Shown here: one piece after another, positions 8,746 to 17,803 of the stretch | Position numbering within the stretch: position 1 is the first letter of the stretch | Layout of the letters: every line of letters starts with the position of its first letter | Assembly (NCBI GenBank): GCA_964493425.1 | Contig: CAZBMW010000011.1 | Coordinates: 1 to 64,000, forward strand | DNA length: 64,000 nucleotides | Source: CAYLMG01 sp964493425 | GTDB lineage: Bacteria; Planctomycetota; Phycisphaerae; Sedimentisphaerales; Anaerobacaceae | Direction: 5' to 3' | Notes under the pieces: generated by a model | Told to the model about the DNA's origin: nothing | Database searches by the model: none | Seen by the model: only the letters and a program-made list of their open reading frames with translations | Translations under genes and position numbers: made by a program

Positions 8746-10809
8746 TCAGAAAAACAACAAGCCGAGCTGGTAGACAATAAAAGTTGTTATATAAGCCAGT
8801 GCGGTCAAGCCAAAAAACTGGAAAAGAGCCCAGAGCCAGGAGGCGGTCTCCTGCTTTGTCATTATAACGGTAGCGATACAGGGTGTGCTAATCAGACAAA
8901 ACAGCATTACGCAAAAGGCTGTCAGGGGAGTATAGTTAGCCTGCAGCTTTTCACGCAGTGTATGACGGCTCTTTTCAGTTTCACCTACAGCATAAATAAT
9001 CGAAAGCTGCGATACAAAAACCTCTTTTGCAGCGGTTGCGCCGATTAGAGCTGTGCCGATTTTCCAGTCGAAACCGAGCGGCCTCAGCACAGGCTCAATG
9101 GTCTTACCCACCCTGCCGATAACTGAGCTTTCGAGTTTTAGTTGTTGTGCCCTCTCGGGATTCGCAGCTTCGAGCGATTTTGTGTCAGGCTTTGGGAAAC
9201 TCATCGCCGCCCATAATATGATAGAGATTGCGAGGATAATGGTTCCTGCTTTTTTCAAAAACAGCCAGCCTCTCTGCCACATATGGATTGCGATTGACTT
9301 GAAGGTGGGCACGCGATAAGGCGGCAGCTCCATTACAAAAGGTGTTGTCTCACCCCTGAATACCGTCAGTCTTAAAACCTTCACACAGATGACAGCGAGT
9401 ACGATACCGATGAGATAAATCAGCCAGAGCACCGGCCCCTGCCACTTCTCAGGGAAAAAGGCAGGGATAAAAAGGGCGTAAATCGTCAGCCTTGCACCGC
9501 AGCTAAATAAAGGCAAGACGAGAATCGTAGTCAGTCTGTTGCGGCGGTTCTCGAGGATTCTGGTTGCCATAATCGCCGGCACCGAGCAGCCGAAACCGAT
9601 GAGCATAGGAATAAAGCTTTTTCCGTGCAGGCCGATTTTGTGCATCAGGCGGTCCATAACAAAGGCGGCCCTGGCCATATAGCCGGTATCCTCAAGAAAT
9701 GCAATAGCCAGAAACAAAAGCAGAATATTCGGCAGAAACACAACCACACCTCCAACACCGCTTATGACACCGTCAACGAGAAGTGACTTTAGCCAGCTTT
9801 CACTTCCCTCCGGCCAAAAATCAGCTACGGTAATTGAAAGCCAGTCAAATGAAAATTCAAGTGCTGCCATTGGATACTTGCCGAGCTTAAATGTCAGGAC
9901 AAAGGTCAAAAACATAAGCAGCAGAAAAATCGGCAGTCCCAGAATGCGATTCGTTACTATCGAATCTACAACATCGCTCGTACTATGGCGCAGCTCGACG
10001 GTGCTTTGAATTGTTTCCTGGCAGGCACCTGAAATGAAACCATACCTGCGGTCGGCTATAACAATTTCAGGCTCATCGTGGAAAATGTTTTTTAAGTGCC
10101 CGATACTTTTTGCAGCAGCTTCGATGACACTATTGTCTTTAATTTTTGAGACGACTTCAATATCCTGTTCGAGAAGCTTTACCGCAAGCCATCGTGCAGA
10201 GTATCTGGCAGCCAGCTTTTTTTCGGCTTCTTTAACTATTTGCTCAATCCTGGCCAGCTCGTCTTCAATCTCAGTGCCGTAATTTATTTTAGGGCCCTGT
10301 CTTTCTCTACCCTGGCCGGCTGTCTTTATAATTGCCTCGAGAAGCTGCTCTTTGCCTTTGGCTTTATTTCCTACGGTTTGAACTATCGCCGTCCCAAACA
10401 GCTCTGAGAGCTGTTTTATATCGAAAATCAATCCCTTTTGTTCTGCGATGTCACTCATGTTGAAAGCCAGCACAAGCGGCGCATTAATTTCAATCAATTG
10501 TGTTGCAAGGTAGAGATTGCGTTCGATATTGGAGGCGTCTACGATATCAACGACGACGTCAGGCCGCTCATCGATGATGAAATTTCGCGCGACCAGCTCT
10601 TCAATCGAATAGGCGGTCAGGCTGTATGTTCCGGGCAGGTCTACAAAGGTAATCTCACAGCCTTTGTATTTGCCAAAGCCCTCTTTTTTTTCAACCGTCA
10701 CGCCTGGATAATTTCCAACGTGCTGGCGTGCACCTGTCAGCATATTAAATATAGAGGTTTTTCCGCTGTTCGGATTACCGGCAATCGCTACTGTGATTTT
10801 CTTTTCCAT
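8746..10809 (-). CDS. feoB: Ferrous iron transporter B
   Basis: FeoB is the inner-membrane Fe(II) uptake protein with an N-terminal GTPase. The G-domain motifs are clear: GNPNSGKTSIF (G1, residues 11-21), G3 DLPGTYS and G4 NMSD. A helical insertion domain follows (to about 280), then a polytopic membrane region containing the Gate motifs, for example GCSVPAIMATR and FSCGARLTIY. At 687 residues it is on the short side for FeoB but complete to the last helix. It is the third gene of dtxR-feoA-feoB, 65 bases after feoA, so it should follow the operator at 11651-11668. Confidence 0.96.
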   Translation of the reverse strand: MEKKITVAIAGNPNSGKTSIFNMLTGARQHVGNYPGVTVEKKEGFGKYKGCEITFVDLPGTYSLTAYSIEELVARNFIIDERPDVVVDIVDASNIERNLYLATQLIEINAPLVLAFNMSDIAEQKGLIFDIKQLSELFGTAIVQTVGNKAKGKEQLLEAIIKTAGQGRERQGPKINYGTEIEDELARIEQIVKEAEKKLAARYSARWLAVKLLEQDIEVVSKIKDNSVIEAAAKSIGHLKNIFHDEPEIVIADRRYGFISGACQETIQSTVELRHSTSDVVDSIVTNRILGLPIFLLLMFLTFVLTFKLGKYPMAALEFSFDWLSITVADFWPEGSESWLKSLLVDGVISGVGGVVVFLPNILLLFLAIAFLEDTGYMARAAFVMDRLMHKIGLHGKSFIPMLIGFGCSVPAIMATRILENRRNRLTTILVLPLFSCGARLTIYALFIPAFFPEKWQGPVLWLIYLIGIVLAVICVKVLRLTVFRGETTPFVMELPPYRVPTFKSIAIHMWQRGWLFLKKAGTIILAISIILWAAMSFPKPDTKSLEAANPERAQQLKLESSVIGRVGKTIEPVLRPLGFDWKIGTALIGATAAKEVFVSQLSIIYAVGETEKSRHTLREKLQANYTPLTAFCVMLFCLISTPCIATVIMTKQETASWLWALFQFFGLTALAYITTFIVYQLGLLFF

Positions 10810-10874
10810 AATAGTTAATTCGGCTCTTGTGGAAAATTGGCTGCAGAAGATTATCCGGTTGAAAATAAAGAATC

Positions 10875-11126
10875 TTATTTGTTTTGTACATCGGTACCGG
10901 AGACGATAATTTTATTTGCCATACCCCTGCCGAGCATAACTTTTGTGTTTTTTACACTTATTACAAATGGTCCCGGCCGGTCGTTATTGATGACTGTAAG
11001 AATCGTCCCCGGCACAAGCCCCATTGCGACCAGACGACCTCTCAGGCCTTGACCGGCATCTATATAAACGAGCCTGACTTTTTCACCGGCTTTTACCAAT
11101 GATAAAGGTCTATTGCTGATTTCCAC
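10875..11126 (-). CDS. feoA: FeoA, SH3-like partner of FeoB
   Basis: This 83-residue cytoplasmic protein has the FeoA/SH3-like fold: MEISNRPLSLVKAGEKVRLVYIDAG, then RGRLVAMGLVPGTILTVIN and the closing GRGMANKIIV. FeoA is required for FeoB-mediated ferrous iron uptake. Its start directly abuts the stop of the upstream DtxR-family gene and feoB follows, giving a compact three-gene operon. Length is normal for a free-standing FeoA. Confidence 0.95.
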   Translation of the reverse strand: MEISNRPLSLVKAGEKVRLVYIDAGQGLRGRLVAMGLVPGTILTVINNDRPGPFVISVKNTKVMLGRGMANKIIVSGTDVQNK

Positions 11127-11615
11127 TTAACTGCCTTTTATCTTCAACTTTTTGTTTGCATTCTTAGGTTTATTTTTACAGAATTTTTCGAATTTAGTCG
11201 TCAGGTTGTTGCCGTTTTTATTTTGTTCAGAGACGAATTCTATAAACATAAGCAGTTTATTAATAACTTCCTGCCCGAGGACATGCTCTGCCCTGCAGGC
11301 GCAGCTTTGTGCGAGCTTAGTTTTGAGGCCGAGCACATCAACAAAAAAACTTTTTAAGATTTCATGTTTTTTGGCTACTTCTTTTGCAATTTCTCGGCCG
11401 GCATCAGTTAGGGTAACGTAGTTATAAGGCCTGTAATTTATGAGTCCTTTTTCCCTTAAAAGACGCAATGCCCCGGTTACAGAAGATTTTGATACATTGA
11501 GTTTATCTGCTATGTCCCTGCTGCGTGCAACGTCGGTTTTTCCGGCAAGGTTGAATATTGCCTCGAGGTAATCCTCAAGCGAAGCGCTCAAATTTTCTTT
11601 TTTTACCGTTTTCAT
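11127..11615 (-). CDS. DtxR/MntR-family iron-dependent repressor
   Basis: The 162-residue protein has the DtxR N-terminal winged helix (SLEDYLEAIFNLAGKTDVARSRDIADKLNVSKSSVTGALRLL) and a metal-binding dimerisation domain containing HEILKSFFVDVLG and CRAEHVLGQEV. It lacks the C-terminal SH3-like domain of classical DtxR; the following feoA encodes a free SH3-like protein. It heads the feo operon and lies just downstream of an inverted repeat placed between -35 and -10, so autoregulation and iron-dependent repression of feoAB are likely. Iron rather than manganese is inferred from the feo genes. Confidence 0.88.
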   Translation of the reverse strand: MKTVKKENLSASLEDYLEAIFNLAGKTDVARSRDIADKLNVSKSSVTGALRLLREKGLINYRPYNYVTLTDAGREIAKEVAKKHEILKSFFVDVLGLKTKLAQSCACRAEHVLGQEVINKLLMFIEFVSEQNKNGNNLTTKFEKFCKNKPKNANKKLKIKGS

Positions 11616-11645
11616 AGGTCTATTACGAAATTATTAGCCTATCCT

Positions 11646-11674
11646 AATATAGTTAGCTACGGCTAACTTGTCAA
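11646..11674 (-). promoter_or_regulatory. feo operon promoter with DtxR-type operator
   Basis: On the minus strand a perfect -35 TTGACA (11674-11669), a 17-bp spacer and -10 TATATT (11651-11646) precede dtxR by about 30 bases. Between them sits the inverted repeat AGTTAGC-TACG-GCTAACT (11651-11668), whose GTTAGC and GCTAAC half-sites resemble the TTAGGTTAGSCTAACCTAA family of DtxR/IdeR boxes. A second weaker ATTAG...CTAAT repeat lies at 11633-11648 over the start point. Confidence 0.8.
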
Positions 11675-11751
11675 TGAGGTTTTGTAAATAACTTTAATTT
11701 TTTTAAAATAGTTGTTTCGTAACGGCTTTTTTATTAGAATATCGATGGTTT

Positions 11752-11826
11752 CGGGGCGTGGCGCAGTTTGGCTAGCGCGCTTGACTGGGGGTCAAGAGGT
11801 CGCAGGTTCAAGTCCTGTCGCCCCGA
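11752..11826 (+). tRNA. tRNA-Pro (anticodon GGG)
   Basis: The sequence folds as a complete cloverleaf: acceptor CGGGGCG paired with CGCCCCG, D-arm GCGC/GCGC, anticodon stem CTTGA/TCAAG with loop CTGGGGG (anticodon GGG), and T-arm GCAGG-TTCAAGT-CCTGT. The discriminator base is A and no CCA is encoded. It reads proline codon CCC (and CCU by wobble). Confidence 0.95.
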
Positions 11827-11922
11827 TTTTAATTGGCAAGGCCGCTCAAAATAGAGCAGGAATGAGCGAAAAGAGGATTGCATCAGTGGAGCTATAACAG
11901 ATTATAACAAAAAACAATGACA

Positions 11923-11964
11923 TTATCCCCACGCCTGCTTTAGAGTAGTTATTCCTTTGCTCAT
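11923..11964 (-). other. Possible 13-residue leader ORF inside an inverted repeat
   Basis: On the minus strand ATG at 11964 is preceded by GGAGGAGG at ideal spacing and opens a frame for MSKGITTLKQAWG before TAA. A 9-base inverted repeat, CCACGCCTG (11929-11937) and CAGGCGTGG (11985-11993), brackets the ribosome site, so the RNA could fold over it. The rest of the 11827-12053 gap contains nothing else I recognise. It could be a chance ORF. Confidence 0.3.
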
Positions 11965-12053
11965 TATAATCCTCCTCCAAAATTCAGGCGTGGCTAAACG
12001 TTTTCTCCCATCCATCCCCTTCTACACAATGCAACCTGGTAATCATTTGATTT

Positions 12054-12887
12054 TTACCAACAACTTGACTGTGGGTCCATATTGCAATCCAGCCATTCGG
12101 CTGCAAATAATGCAAAATCGCTGAAGTCAACTTTACAATCTTCGTTTAAATCAGCCTCGGATAATCCATCGCATAGAGTCCCGCTGTCTATCACAAAATT
12201 ATCCAGATGAGCCTGGCCGGAAATAAGTTCGACTCCTTTGGAATTTCCCCCAAAACCTACCCCTACTGTGTTACGGTTCCATTGGTCTTGTATAATGCCT
12301 GTGATTGTTTTCCACGCATTTGCACTTCCATAACCGATATCACTGATGTACAACTCGTCGAGACTTGCATTATATGAAATATGTAAAGTGCCACTGTCTG
12401 AGTTCCTGAGTTTCCAAGCACTATCATACACTGTATCCATATATCCTCTTCTATAATAAAAGATGCGATTACTGCCACTATATGCTGCGCCAAATTGAAT
12501 GTAATTACCGGTTTGGGGGAAATTTATGAAGTTGAGAGTATCAATAATCACTAAAAAGACCTGGCTAAAATCATTACCTTCAGCGATGCCACTATGATGA
12601 TAATTGATTTTTATTTGAAAGTCATCAGCTGTAACGACTCCCCAGCCAACAGAACCATATACAGCAGTATTATCATTTGCTTCGCTGGTCGCTCTAAATT
12701 CCAATCGCTGGTTTGTTTCGTCGAGCCAAGCTGTGCTAGGTCCTTCACCTATCCAGAACCATCCCCACATTGAACCTTTCGAGTTGTCATCAAAGTTATC
12801 AGAGCGCGGCACTGCCTGAACAAGACCGCAAAAAGTCACCACCAGCACAAGAATCATTATTAGTATGTATCTTATTCGTATGCTCAT
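12054..12887 (-). CDS. Secreted lectin-like protein with C-terminal dockerin-like module
   Basis: The 277-residue protein starts with a signal peptide (ILIMILVLVVTFCGLVQA). The body (about 28-240) is beta-rich, with segments such as SDNFDDNSKGSMWGWFWIGEG, WLDETNQRLEFRA and HLDNFVIDSG, in the style of concanavalin-like (LamG or DUF1349-type) jelly rolls in carbohydrate-binding proteins. The C-terminus has one dockerin-like module, ADLNEDCKVDFSDFALFAAEWL. Fold assignment is by pattern only. It is likely extracellular or cell-surface attached. Confidence 0.75.
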   Translation of the reverse strand: MSIRIRYILIMILVLVVTFCGLVQAVPRSDNFDDNSKGSMWGWFWIGEGPSTAWLDETNQRLEFRATSEANDNTAVYGSVGWGVVTADDFQIKINYHHSGIAEGNDFSQVFLVIIDTLNFINFPQTGNYIQFGAAYSGSNRIFYYRRGYMDTVYDSAWKLRNSDSGTLHISYNASLDELYISDIGYGSANAWKTITGIIQDQWNRNTVGVGFGGNSKGVELISGQAHLDNFVIDSGTLCDGLSEADLNEDCKVDFSDFALFAAEWLDCNMDPQSSCW

Positions 12888-13460
12888 TTTCCATCCTCCT
12901 AAATCAATTTTTATATTTAATAAATTTTATTTGAATGTTTAAAAGTCACAACTCTTGGTCAAACACCGATAATTATATAAAAGTTGTCTACAACAATCAA
13001 GAGTTTTCTTTCACGCGATTACCTGTTTTTGGAGATAGTGACGATAAACCTTCTTATGCTTGTAAAATGCGGTTTTTCAAAACCATTAAACCAAAAATGT
13101 GTTGCAAGATACGTTCAGCCGGATACACCGATTGTAATGAACCTTACAGACTCTGCGAAGCCCAGAGCAGAAAGGAAAAAATATCTCAATCTTGTTCACT
13201 CCGACGGCGTATGGAAAAACCTCGATTAGACCGACATTAAATCCTTTGATAATCTAGCCTCCAGCATCGCAGTGTCCATACTAGGTATCCGTCGGTGACC
13301 AGAAACTCCCTACGTCCAGAAAGTAAGAGCCTATTAACAAAAGACAGACGACAATAATCATTATATTCAACAGCTTGAGCGTAGTTTAGACAGAGCCTCT
13401 CTTCTTCTCCGCTTAAGAAGTGTCTTTGCAAAGTTGTTAACAAAAAATCTGTTAACAAAA
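12888..13460. other. 573-base stretch without a recognisable gene
   Basis: Several short open frames occur on both strands (for example 12984-13229 plus and 13237-13458 minus, 73-81 residues), but none has a ribosome site, a recognisable motif or low-complexity-free conserved features. The stretch begins with the AT-rich upstream region of the gene at 12887 on the minus strand. It may hold decayed mobile DNA; I cannot support a feature. Confidence 0.4.
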
Positions 13461-14204
13461 TCAGAACTTGTATTTCATACTCATTCCAATTGCATCAGCG
13501 GTTGCGGTATGCTGATATTCAATACAGAAGTCGGTATTTCTAGTGATATCAAAGGCTGCACCTATATATCCGCCGAAGTAGCTTCCCTGGTCAAGGTCAT
13601 AAGAGATTCTGGCCGGTGTTGTCCTTCGCTTCGCAGAAAATCTGCCGTCAAGTATATGGAAGAACGGGCCGCCATAAAGTGCCACTTTGTCATTAAGCTG
13701 ATAAGTCGGTCCTATAGCCAACTGGATTTCATAAAGACTGGCGTGGGAGGACCAGCTGGCTGCGCCTGCTCTTGTCTTGCCGTCCATACTCGCCCAAAGT
13801 ATCTGGAAGATGCCGCCCCAGTCCATATCGTAATATCGGCCAAAGGTCGCTTTGGTGCCGAAGCCCAGCGAATAACCGTTGCTGCTGTTAAAACTAAATC
13901 CGCCAGATTCCGAACCTCTGATGCTTCCGCCTGTCGTACTTATAAAAGCCTCCCAATTATCCATCAGACCGTAGCCCAACCTCACTCCGACAGAATTTAC
14001 CTTCATCCCGTCAATGGTCATTTTCGGTCCCCCTGTCGGCGATAAGCCGTGGTTCAGCTGAACGTCCTGCTTGCCATATATATAGTCGACTCCGAGTGAG
14101 AATCTTCCTTTCATCAAGTCCGCTTTGGGCGGGCCCAATGTGGTCAGAGCCCACACATTTGTACTAAATAAAACTACAGCTGAAAGCGAAATCCACTTCT
14201 TCAT
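13461..14204 (-). CDS. Predicted outer-membrane beta-barrel protein
   Basis: Taking the ATG at 14204 (AAAGGAG just upstream) the protein has 247 residues with a short signal peptide (WISLSAVVLFSTNVWA). The mature part consists of alternating hydrophobic strands and glycine-rich turns (SVGVRLGYGLMDNWEAFIST, LQLAIGPTYQL-type, YFGGYIGAAFDI) and ends with an aromatic residue in MSMKYKF, the C-terminal signature recognised by the BAM complex. A frame extension to 14231 adds nine residues without a ribosome site. A porin-like or structural role is likely; no specific family is recognised. Confidence 0.75.
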   Translation of the reverse strand: MKKWISLSAVVLFSTNVWALTTLGPPKADLMKGRFSLGVDYIYGKQDVQLNHGLSPTGGPKMTIDGMKVNSVGVRLGYGLMDNWEAFISTTGGSIRGSESGGFSFNSSNGYSLGFGTKATFGRYYDMDWGGIFQILWASMDGKTRAGAASWSSHASLYEIQLAIGPTYQLNDKVALYGGPFFHILDGRFSAKRRTTPARISYDLDQGSYFGGYIGAAFDITRNTDFCIEYQHTATADAIGMSMKYKF

Positions 14205-14366
14205 AGCTTCTCCTTTCAAAAACACACCCATGTATTTTAAATCCTGAGATTATAAATAACATCCTTATTATTTCACCTCCTGTTATGCACTTCAACTTTT
14301 TTTTGGTAATTTTTTGATAAAATTTTTCCGGCTTTATTCTCGCAGCCGGCCGCTGGTGAGGTGCGT

Positions 14367-15695
14367 TTAATTTTCATCGAGTTTTTGGGGGAAATCGGTT
14401 ATATTCAGCAGTCTTGCGACTTTTTTAGGTATGTCGGTATTGTCATAAACGCCGCTGAAGACTTCGGCTCTCGGCCCGAATGCGAAAACGGCGACCGGCT
14501 GGCCGGTATGGCCGTCGGTACCCCTCCTGTGAGCTCTGTCCACCGCCCATAATAATTCCAGGTCCATGCCTTCCTTGGCCTCGTTTATTGTTAATCCTGT
14601 CGTTTCGTGGTCCGCTGTTACTATGACAAGGGTGTGTTTGTCTTTTATTGCAAAGTTTATTGCTTCTTTAACCGCCAAATCGAAAAGAAGCGTCAGCCTT
14701 ATAACTCTGTCAGATTCATAATCGTGGCAGGCCCAATCGATCTGGCTGCCCTCGACCATCATAAAGAAGCCGGGTTCTTCATTTGAACTTTTGAAGAACA
14801 ACAAATTTAGTATTCCGGTGATTATATTTTCGAGAAATGTTTTTCTCTTCTGCTCTTTTACGTTGAGTATTTCGATTGCTTTTTTTGTAAGTTCAGCCAG
14901 TGAGGGCTCAGGCTCTCTTGTTGTCAAGTCCCCTACCTGGAAAAGTCCCAGCACGAAAGGCCCTTTTGCATTCTTCAATTGCTCTTTATTCTCAATATAC
15001 GAATAGCCCTGGTTTTTAGCCTCTTTTATGAGATTTCTTTCATCTCTTCTTCTGCCGCCGGGAACGCCTCTGGGCAAAAAGTAGTCTCTTCCGCCGCCGA
15101 ACAGGACATTGACTTTATTATTTTCAATCATTTGTGGCGCAATTCGTCTTTCCATATCGCGGTGTCGCACATGCGCGGCGTAACAGGCAGGCGTTGCGTG
15201 GGTTATTCTTGAGGTTACGACTAATCCCGTTTTCATTTTATTTTCTTTGGCTGCTTCGAGAATCGTTTTATATTTGGTCTTGTCCGGTGCCACACCGAGC
15301 ATTTTATTATTTGTTTTTATCCCGCAGGCCAGGGCCGTCCCGCTCGCAGCAGAGTCCGTAACGATGTTGTCTGCTGAATGTGTTCGCATTATCCCTGTTA
15401 CAGGAAGTTTCTCCATATACAATTTACCATCCAGGCCGGCTCCTTTAATACGCGCAATGGAAAACTGGTTAAAACTCATCCCGTCACCGATGAGCAGGAT
15501 TACATTTCTAACACTTTTACCTTTAATATTTGGATAAGTTTCGGTGTCCGCAGGCGGTTGATAAAAACTTATGTCCAGAGCATTATTATCGCCTTCGCGA
15601 TAGATGTTACCCTGCTTTGCCAGCGCGAATGAGAACAAAAATGCTATCAGAAATAGAATCAGACTCAAACTTATCGCTTTTTTATGTGTTTTCAT
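14367..15695 (-). CDS. Alkaline phosphatase, PhoA family
   Basis: The 442-residue exported enzyme has a signal peptide (SLILFLIAFLFSFALA) and the alkaline phosphatase fold. NVILLIGDGMS (Asp71) supplies a metal ligand. TDSAASGTALACG carries the phosphorylated Ser115, and TSRITHATPACYAAH and VEGSQIDWACHD are further metal-site segments. VTADHETTG provides the D-H pair, and RRGTDGHTGQPVAVFAFGP contains the conserved metal-binding HTG. It hydrolyses phosphate monoesters in the periplasm. Regulation by phosphate is plausible, but I see no clear pho box. Confidence 0.93.
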   Translation of the reverse strand: MKTHKKAISLSLILFLIAFLFSFALAKQGNIYREGDNNALDISFYQPPADTETYPNIKGKSVRNVILLIGDGMSFNQFSIARIKGAGLDGKLYMEKLPVTGIMRTHSADNIVTDSAASGTALACGIKTNNKMLGVAPDKTKYKTILEAAKENKMKTGLVVTSRITHATPACYAAHVRHRDMERRIAPQMIENNKVNVLFGGGRDYFLPRGVPGGRRRDERNLIKEAKNQGYSYIENKEQLKNAKGPFVLGLFQVGDLTTREPEPSLAELTKKAIEILNVKEQKRKTFLENIITGILNLLFFKSSNEEPGFFMMVEGSQIDWACHDYESDRVIRLTLLFDLAVKEAINFAIKDKHTLVIVTADHETTGLTINEAKEGMDLELLWAVDRAHRRGTDGHTGQPVAVFAFGPRAEVFSGVYDNTDIPKKVARLLNITDFPQKLDEN

Positions 15696-15924
15696 AAAGA
15701 CTCCACAATATTACGGAGATTTAAGAATATTTGGCTTCTTTGCAGTAACATTCAATAAGTATAACAGAAAAACACCTGTTAGTCAAGTTGTTTAACAGCA
15801 ATAGTTTCTCTATAATTAAAACGCAGTCTTTACAAATTGAAATAAAATAATTACACTAAAACTGTTTTTATAATTGTCAGTCTTATAGGAGTATTGTCGA
15901 CGACTCTGAAAAGGAGAGCTGATA

Positions 15925-16842
15925 ATGCCGGCGTTGGAAATCAGGGCTCTAACAAAATGGTATGGTTCGCACCGAGGCATCGAGGATGTATCCTTTGACA
16001 TAGAGCCAGGTAAAATCTTTGGTTATCTCGGCCCGAACGGTTCGGGCAAGACCACTACAATTCGCTGCATAATGGGGCTTCTAAAACTGACAAGTGGGTA
16101 TGTCCGAGTGCTGGAGCAGAGGGTTAAGGCCAGCATGGCAACGCAGCATAATCGCATCGGCTATCTTCCGGGTGATTTTCGAATATGGCGGTCTCTTCGA
16201 GCTCGGCGTTCACTGGATGTCCTTGCCGCCCTGGGTGACAATGCTCGTGCAAAAGTCAGACGTAAACAGCTCGCTGAAAGGCTTGAGCTGGATCTGGACA
16301 GACCGGTATGGGACCTTTCAAAGGGCAATCGGCAGAAGGTCGGCGTTATCTACGCCTTTCAGCATGAGCCCGATTTGTTGATACTTGATGAACCTACAAT
16401 CGGGCTTGACCCACTCGTAAGCCAGACAGTGCATGAGCTTATTCGTGAAGCTGCTGATAACGGCGCTGCGGTTTTACTTTCATCGCATGACCTAAGCGAG
16501 GTCTCCGCGGTTTGCAGCAGGGCCGGCATCTTACGTGAAGGTCTTTTGGTCGAGCTGTCAGAAATCTCAAAAATCGTTCAACAGGGCCAGAGGCAGTTGA
16601 AGGTCTGGTTTGTTCACGGCAGAAATGTACCCGACCCGCCGGTTGACGAAATGCCCGGCGTTCGGCTGATTCAGCGAAAAAATGAGATGCTTCATATTGC
16701 TTATCAGGGCAACGTTGACCCCCTGCTGAAATGGGTATCACAGTTTCCGACTACCCGTATTGCAACTGCCCAGACTTCCCTGGAAGAGGCCTTTATCCAG
16801 TATTATAGTGGTAATATTGAAAGAAAGGAAAAGCCTTTATGA
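15925..16842 (+). CDS. ABC transporter ATP-binding protein
   Basis: The 305-residue ATPase has Walker A GPNGSGKTTT (about residues 36-45), the signature DLSKGNRQKV, Walker B LLILDEPTIGLDP and the switch LLSSHDLSEV. The order and the long C-terminal extension fit the drug/lipid or bacteriocin exporter class (CcmA/NatA-like). An AGGAG site precedes the ATG by about 8 bases. Its stop overlaps the ATG of the membrane subunit (ATGA), so the two are translationally coupled and form one exporter. The substrate is unknown. Confidence 0.92.
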   Translation: MPALEIRALTKWYGSHRGIEDVSFDIEPGKIFGYLGPNGSGKTTTIRCIMGLLKLTSGYVRVLEQRVKASMATQHNRIGYLPGDFRIWRSLRARRSLDVLAALGDNARAKVRRKQLAERLELDLDRPVWDLSKGNRQKVGVIYAFQHEPDLLILDEPTIGLDPLVSQTVHELIREAADNGAAVLLSSHDLSEVSAVCSRAGILREGLLVELSEISKIVQQGQRQLKVWFVHGRNVPDPPVDEMPGVRLIQRKNEMLHIAYQGNVDPLLKWVSQFPTTRIATAQTSLEEAFIQYYSGNIERKEKPL

Positions 16843-17672
16843 ATTCTGGCCGCCGACCTTCATTTCCTTTTGCTCTACTATTTTTCTGGCTGCGGCGTAT
16901 TTTATTTATGTGGTTTCTACTTGGCTTTCTAATTTTTATCATACAGGTTCTTCACTGCGCTATGTATCACGACAATGAGCGTATAAAAGCCCTTATGTCT
17001 TTTCTCGAAATGATGCCATCAATTTTAAAGGCTTCTGTAGGCGGTGATATGCTGCAGATGGGAAATATTACCGGCATCATAGCAATTGCCTACATTCATC
17101 CCCTTGTTCTGGCACTATATATGATTTTTGCTGTAAGTGTGCCTACAGGCCTTCTTGCCGGCCATGTGCAGAGCGGGAATATGGAATTGATTCTGAGCCG
17201 TTCAATCACGAAAACACAGGTTTATATTTGTACTGTTATTCTTACATTTGCCGGAATGTTCGCATTGGTTGCTCTGATGTTTCTCGGTACTGTAGTCGGG
17301 ACGAGTATATACGACTTTGGCCAGGATATTCCGTTATTTCCTTTTTTCAGGGCGGCTGCGAACGGCTCTTTGCTTGCTGCCTCTGCCGGTGGTGTTTCAT
17401 TGCTCTGTGCTGCATCTTTTCGCAGCCGCGGCCGGGCTGTGGGAACGGCTGTTACCTTTTTAGTGGCTAACTACTTTATTGACCTTTTTTCAGAATGGGT
17501 GTCTTTTATCAGGTATCTTGAGCCTTTTTCGTTATTTCGTTATGTTGACCCACAGAAGATTTTGTACGAATCCGCCTGGCCTGTACGCGATATGTCTGTG
17601 CTGGCCGCTGTTACAATTGTTACAACACTTGCCGGTGCAATCGTCTGGCGAAAACGTGATTTGCCTCTCTAA
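16839..17672 (+). CDS. ABC transporter permease, ABC-2 type
   Basis: The 277-residue protein has about six transmembrane helices (roughly 10-40, 80-105, 130-155, 165-185, 205-225 and 250-270). The loop LAGHVQSGNMELILSRSITKTQVYICTVILTF resembles the conserved cytoplasmic helix of ABC-2 permeases that contacts the ATPase (S-G-x-x-E-x-x-L-S-x-P-x-x-R). It overlaps the ATPase gene by four bases. Together they would make a dimer-of-dimers exporter of unknown substrate. Confidence 0.85.
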   Translation: MNSGRRPSFPFALLFFWLRRILFMWFLLGFLIFIIQVLHCAMYHDNERIKALMSFLEMMPSILKASVGGDMLQMGNITGIIAIAYIHPLVLALYMIFAVSVPTGLLAGHVQSGNMELILSRSITKTQVYICTVILTFAGMFALVALMFLGTVVGTSIYDFGQDIPLFPFFRAAANGSLLAASAGGVSLLCAASFRSRGRAVGTAVTFLVANYFIDLFSEWVSFIRYLEPFSLFRYVDPQKILYESAWPVRDMSVLAAVTIVTTLAGAIVWRKRDLPL

Positions 17673-17764
17673 ATGCAAATTTTTATTAGTTTACAGGGGG
17701 TAACGAATTATTTTGTCTTGCTTTAAAAAATTTGAAAAATACTATATTTTCTTTAATTTTTCTA

Positions 17765-17801
17765 TTGATGAACAAGATTTAATCCTATATAGTAGTAAAT
17801 C
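17765..17801 (+). promoter_or_regulatory. Candidate promoter of the oxidative-stress operon
   Basis: TTGATG (17765-17770), a 17-bp spacer and TATAGT (17788-17793) end only about 10 bases before the ATG at 17804, so the mRNA would be nearly leaderless; no Shine-Dalgarno is present. An inverted repeat GATTTA (17776-17781) and TAAATC (17796-17801) brackets the -10, and AATCCTAT is directly repeated. This could be the operator of the Fur/PerR-like product, but it is not a classical 7-1-7 box. Confidence 0.45.
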
Positions 17802-17803
17802 CT

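Noticed and set aside
12935..13458. Small open frames between 12.9 and 13.5 kb as genes
   Set aside because: No ribosome site, motif or strand consistency; probably chance frames in non-coding or decayed DNA.
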